DNA of 7,628 bases from PVC group bacterium (GTDB lineage Bacteria; Verrucomicrobiota; Kiritimatiellia; SS1-B-03-39; PXDE01), in NCBI GenBank assembly GCA_003566475.1, contig PXDE01000010.1, positions 1 to 7,628 of the forward strand, given 5' to 3'. Each line of letters opens with the position of its first letter. Position 1 is the first letter of the stretch. Below, piece by piece: positions 6,623-7,628 of the stretch. Under the pieces are notes generated by a model. That model searched no databases, had not been told where the DNA came from, and saw only the letters and a program-made list of their open reading frames with translations. Position numbers and translations under genes: made by a program.

Positions 6623-6706
6623 ACGTCCGGATTGTCCTGTTGGCAAGTATTGGTTTGAGAAGCATGGCTTACGTCAGTGTCTCAAAGCGGAGAGGGTGAT
6701 TGGTGA

Positions 6707-7384
6707 TCATGGATCCGTTGCCACCGCGCAGACGAGGTGCAGTTCGAAGCCTATCACGCCCTCGCCCCCGATCGCCAGATCGGCTCGGGACACCTCGCCG
6801 GCGAGGGTCAGCAGAAGGACGGGCACGGGATCCTGTTCGCGGTAGAAGCCCTGGTCGCGGCGGACGAACGACCCGGTCAGCGCGATGGGAACCCGGCGGC
6901 CCGCCAGATCGAGGGCCCCTTGGGCGCGGACCTGGCCGGTGGCGCGGTCGCGGCCGGCCGGAGCCGGACCGGGTTCCGCATGGAGCACATGGATCCCCAG
7001 CAGCAGGGGCAGAGTCCGGTCCTCGCGGATCAGGGCGTCCAGGATCCGCGAGCCCCGAACATGCAGGGGAAGCCCCACCGGATCCGAGTCGAACCCCAGG
7101 GGCTGGGTGAGGCGCCAGGCTCCGCTCTCCTGCCGTTGCAGCCGGCCCTGACGGGCGGCGAGCTGCACGAGCAGGCCTGCCTGCGCGCCGGACGGGTCGG
7201 TCACCCGGAGAATCCCGTCGGCCACGCCGCGCACCTGTCCGGGTCGGGCGGTCTCGGCGTGGGCAGATGACGCGAGGAGGATAAGGACGAGCAGCACGGC
7301 ACAGGGCGGACGGGGCGTGCCTTCCCGTAGCTGAATCCGCCAGGATCCAGATGCCCTAGAACTTCGCACGAAATGCGGAATCAT
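6707..7384 (-). CDS. Exported protein, possible YceI-like lipocalin-fold domain
   Basis: The frame encodes 225 residues from the ATG at 7384. A hydrophobic segment PCAVLLVLILLASSAHA (27-43) followed by ETARP looks like a signal peptide with cleavage after AHA, so the product is probably periplasmic. The mature part follows the YceI pattern: HVRGSRILDALIRED (108-122), LPLLLGIHVLHA (125-136), then TGQVRAQGALDLAGRRVPI (149-167), where the family has a G-L-x-x-x-G-x-x-x-P-V turn, and a final strand pair EVSRADLAI...VIGFELHLV (197-218). YceI proteins bind isoprenoid or fatty ligands in a barrel; no activity is shown here. The 26-residue stretch before the signal core is unusually long and its ATG has AGGA only one base away, so the true start is probably internal. 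GGGAAGG lies upstream of Thr23, but no standard start codon follows at suitable distance. The coding call is good; the family call is tentative. Confidence 0.55.
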   Translation of the reverse strand: MIPHFVRSSRASGSWRIQLREGTPRPPCAVLLVLILLASSAHAETARPGQVRGVADGILRVTDPSGAQAGLLVQLAARQGRLQRQESGAWRLTQPLGFDSDPVGLPLHVRGSRILDALIREDRTLPLLLGIHVLHAEPGPAPAGRDRATGQVRAQGALDLAGRRVPIALTGSFVRRDQGFYREQDPVPVLLLTLAGEVSRADLAIGGEGVIGFELHLVCAVATDP

Positions 7385-7387
7385 ATC

Positions 7388-7628
7388 CTAGTCCCAGGTG
7401 ATGAGCACCGCGTAGCCATCGCCCGCGTCGCCGGCGTGGTCGGGCTGCCAGGCGTTGCGGGTGGCCGGAGAAAGGGGGCGGAGGTCGTATCCGGAATTAT
7501 GGGCCCGCACCGCGCCGCCCACAACCAGCGCCCGGCGTGGCCCCGCCGCCAGCGCGAGGTGCTGCCGGTGCCCGGCCCGGATCGGGGCCAGACCGACCGC
7601 AGGCAGCACGCTGGAGAGGCGGAGGCCG
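7388..7628 (-). CDS. 3' end of an unrecognised gene, runs off the right edge
   Basis: The reverse-strand frame is open from the window edge to a TAG at 7390-7388, giving about 79 residues that end in DGYAVLITWD. A GTG at 7609 is only an internal candidate start, because the frame continues upstream (GLRLSSV...). The sequence alternates polar and hydrophobic residues (QHLALAAGPRRALVVGGAVRAH), which suggests beta-strands, perhaps the end of an outer-membrane barrel or a beta-sandwich; this is a weak inference. I do not recognise the family. The stop lies three bases before the ATG of the YceI-like frame, so the two may share a transcript. Confidence 0.55.
   Translation of the reverse strand, partial: GLRLSSVLPAVGLAPIRAGHRQHLALAAGPRRALVVGGAVRAHNSGYDLRPLSPATRNAWQPDHAGDAGDGYAVLITWD

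Larger units (their letters stand above)
6314..6706. other. 393-bp non-coding region upstream of the dioxygenase operon
   Basis: No convincing gene is present on either strand. From the operon outward it holds two C6 runs (reverse strand) next to the ATG, degenerate 7-bp repeats (6326-6473), two adjacent GC-rich palindromes (6475-6517) and a 7-bp stem with a 10-nt loop (6599-6622). Last comes an inverted repeat TTTGAGA/TCTCAAA at 6654-6660 and 6680-6686. The part from about 6640 to 6710 is visibly less GC-rich than its surroundings. It must contain the end of the YceI-like transcript and probably the operon promoter, but I see no clear -35/-10 pair. Confidence 0.7.

Noticed and set aside
6336..6665. 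109-codon reverse frame upstream of the dioxygenase gene
   Set aside because: Much of its translation comes from the heptad repeats and the palindromes (VFPHPTSRIPQPTS, GQDARATG), so it is repeat DNA read as protein.

Overview
The window is very GC-rich bacterial DNA with strongly GC-biased third codon positions, which is why long antisense shadow ORFs are common. Three things together suggest an uncultivated bacterium of the Planctomycetes/Verrucomicrobia/Latescibacterota/Poribacteria type: a phytanoyl-CoA dioxygenase-family enzyme, a large PQQ-like beta-propeller protein, and a toroid-repeat protein with a DUF4159-like C-terminus. This placement is an inference from gene content, not a phylogenetic result. 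There are no RNA genes, CRISPR arrays, transposases or replication origins that I can support.

Layout. Bases 3-1796 (+) hold the 3' part of a gene that enters from the left edge. It encodes alpha-alpha toroid repeats followed by a DUF4159-like domain. A 247-bp convergent gap (1797-2043) follows. It carries a 9-bp hairpin and a pair of tandem 17-bp dyads. Bases 6313 to 2044 (-) form a tight three-gene operon: a PhyH-type Fe(II)/2-oxoglutarate dioxygenase, then an 862-residue PQQ-like double beta-propeller protein 11 bp later, then a ten-TM GRP/TMEM144-like DMT transporter coupled by a 4-base ATGA overlap. Upstream of the operon, 6314-6706 is a 393-bp non-coding region full of structure: degenerate heptanucleotide repeats, two adjacent GC-rich palindromes of REP type, and other hairpins. 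Bases 7384-6707 (-) encode an exported protein with a YceI-like pattern. It is preceded, in the same frame and after a single TAG, by the 3' end of an unrecognised gene (7628-7388, -) that runs off the right edge.

How the genes may work together. The only functionally coherent unit is the dioxygenase/propeller/transporter operon. Tight spacing and stop-start overlap argue for co-expression. A plausible reading is uptake of a small, perhaps sugar-like, molecule and its hydroxylation in the cytoplasm, with the propeller as a scaffold or binding protein, since it has no signal peptide. The substrate cannot be read from the sequence. I found no defence, mobile or obviously new enzymatic system. 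The most unusual material is this operon and the structured intergenic DNA.
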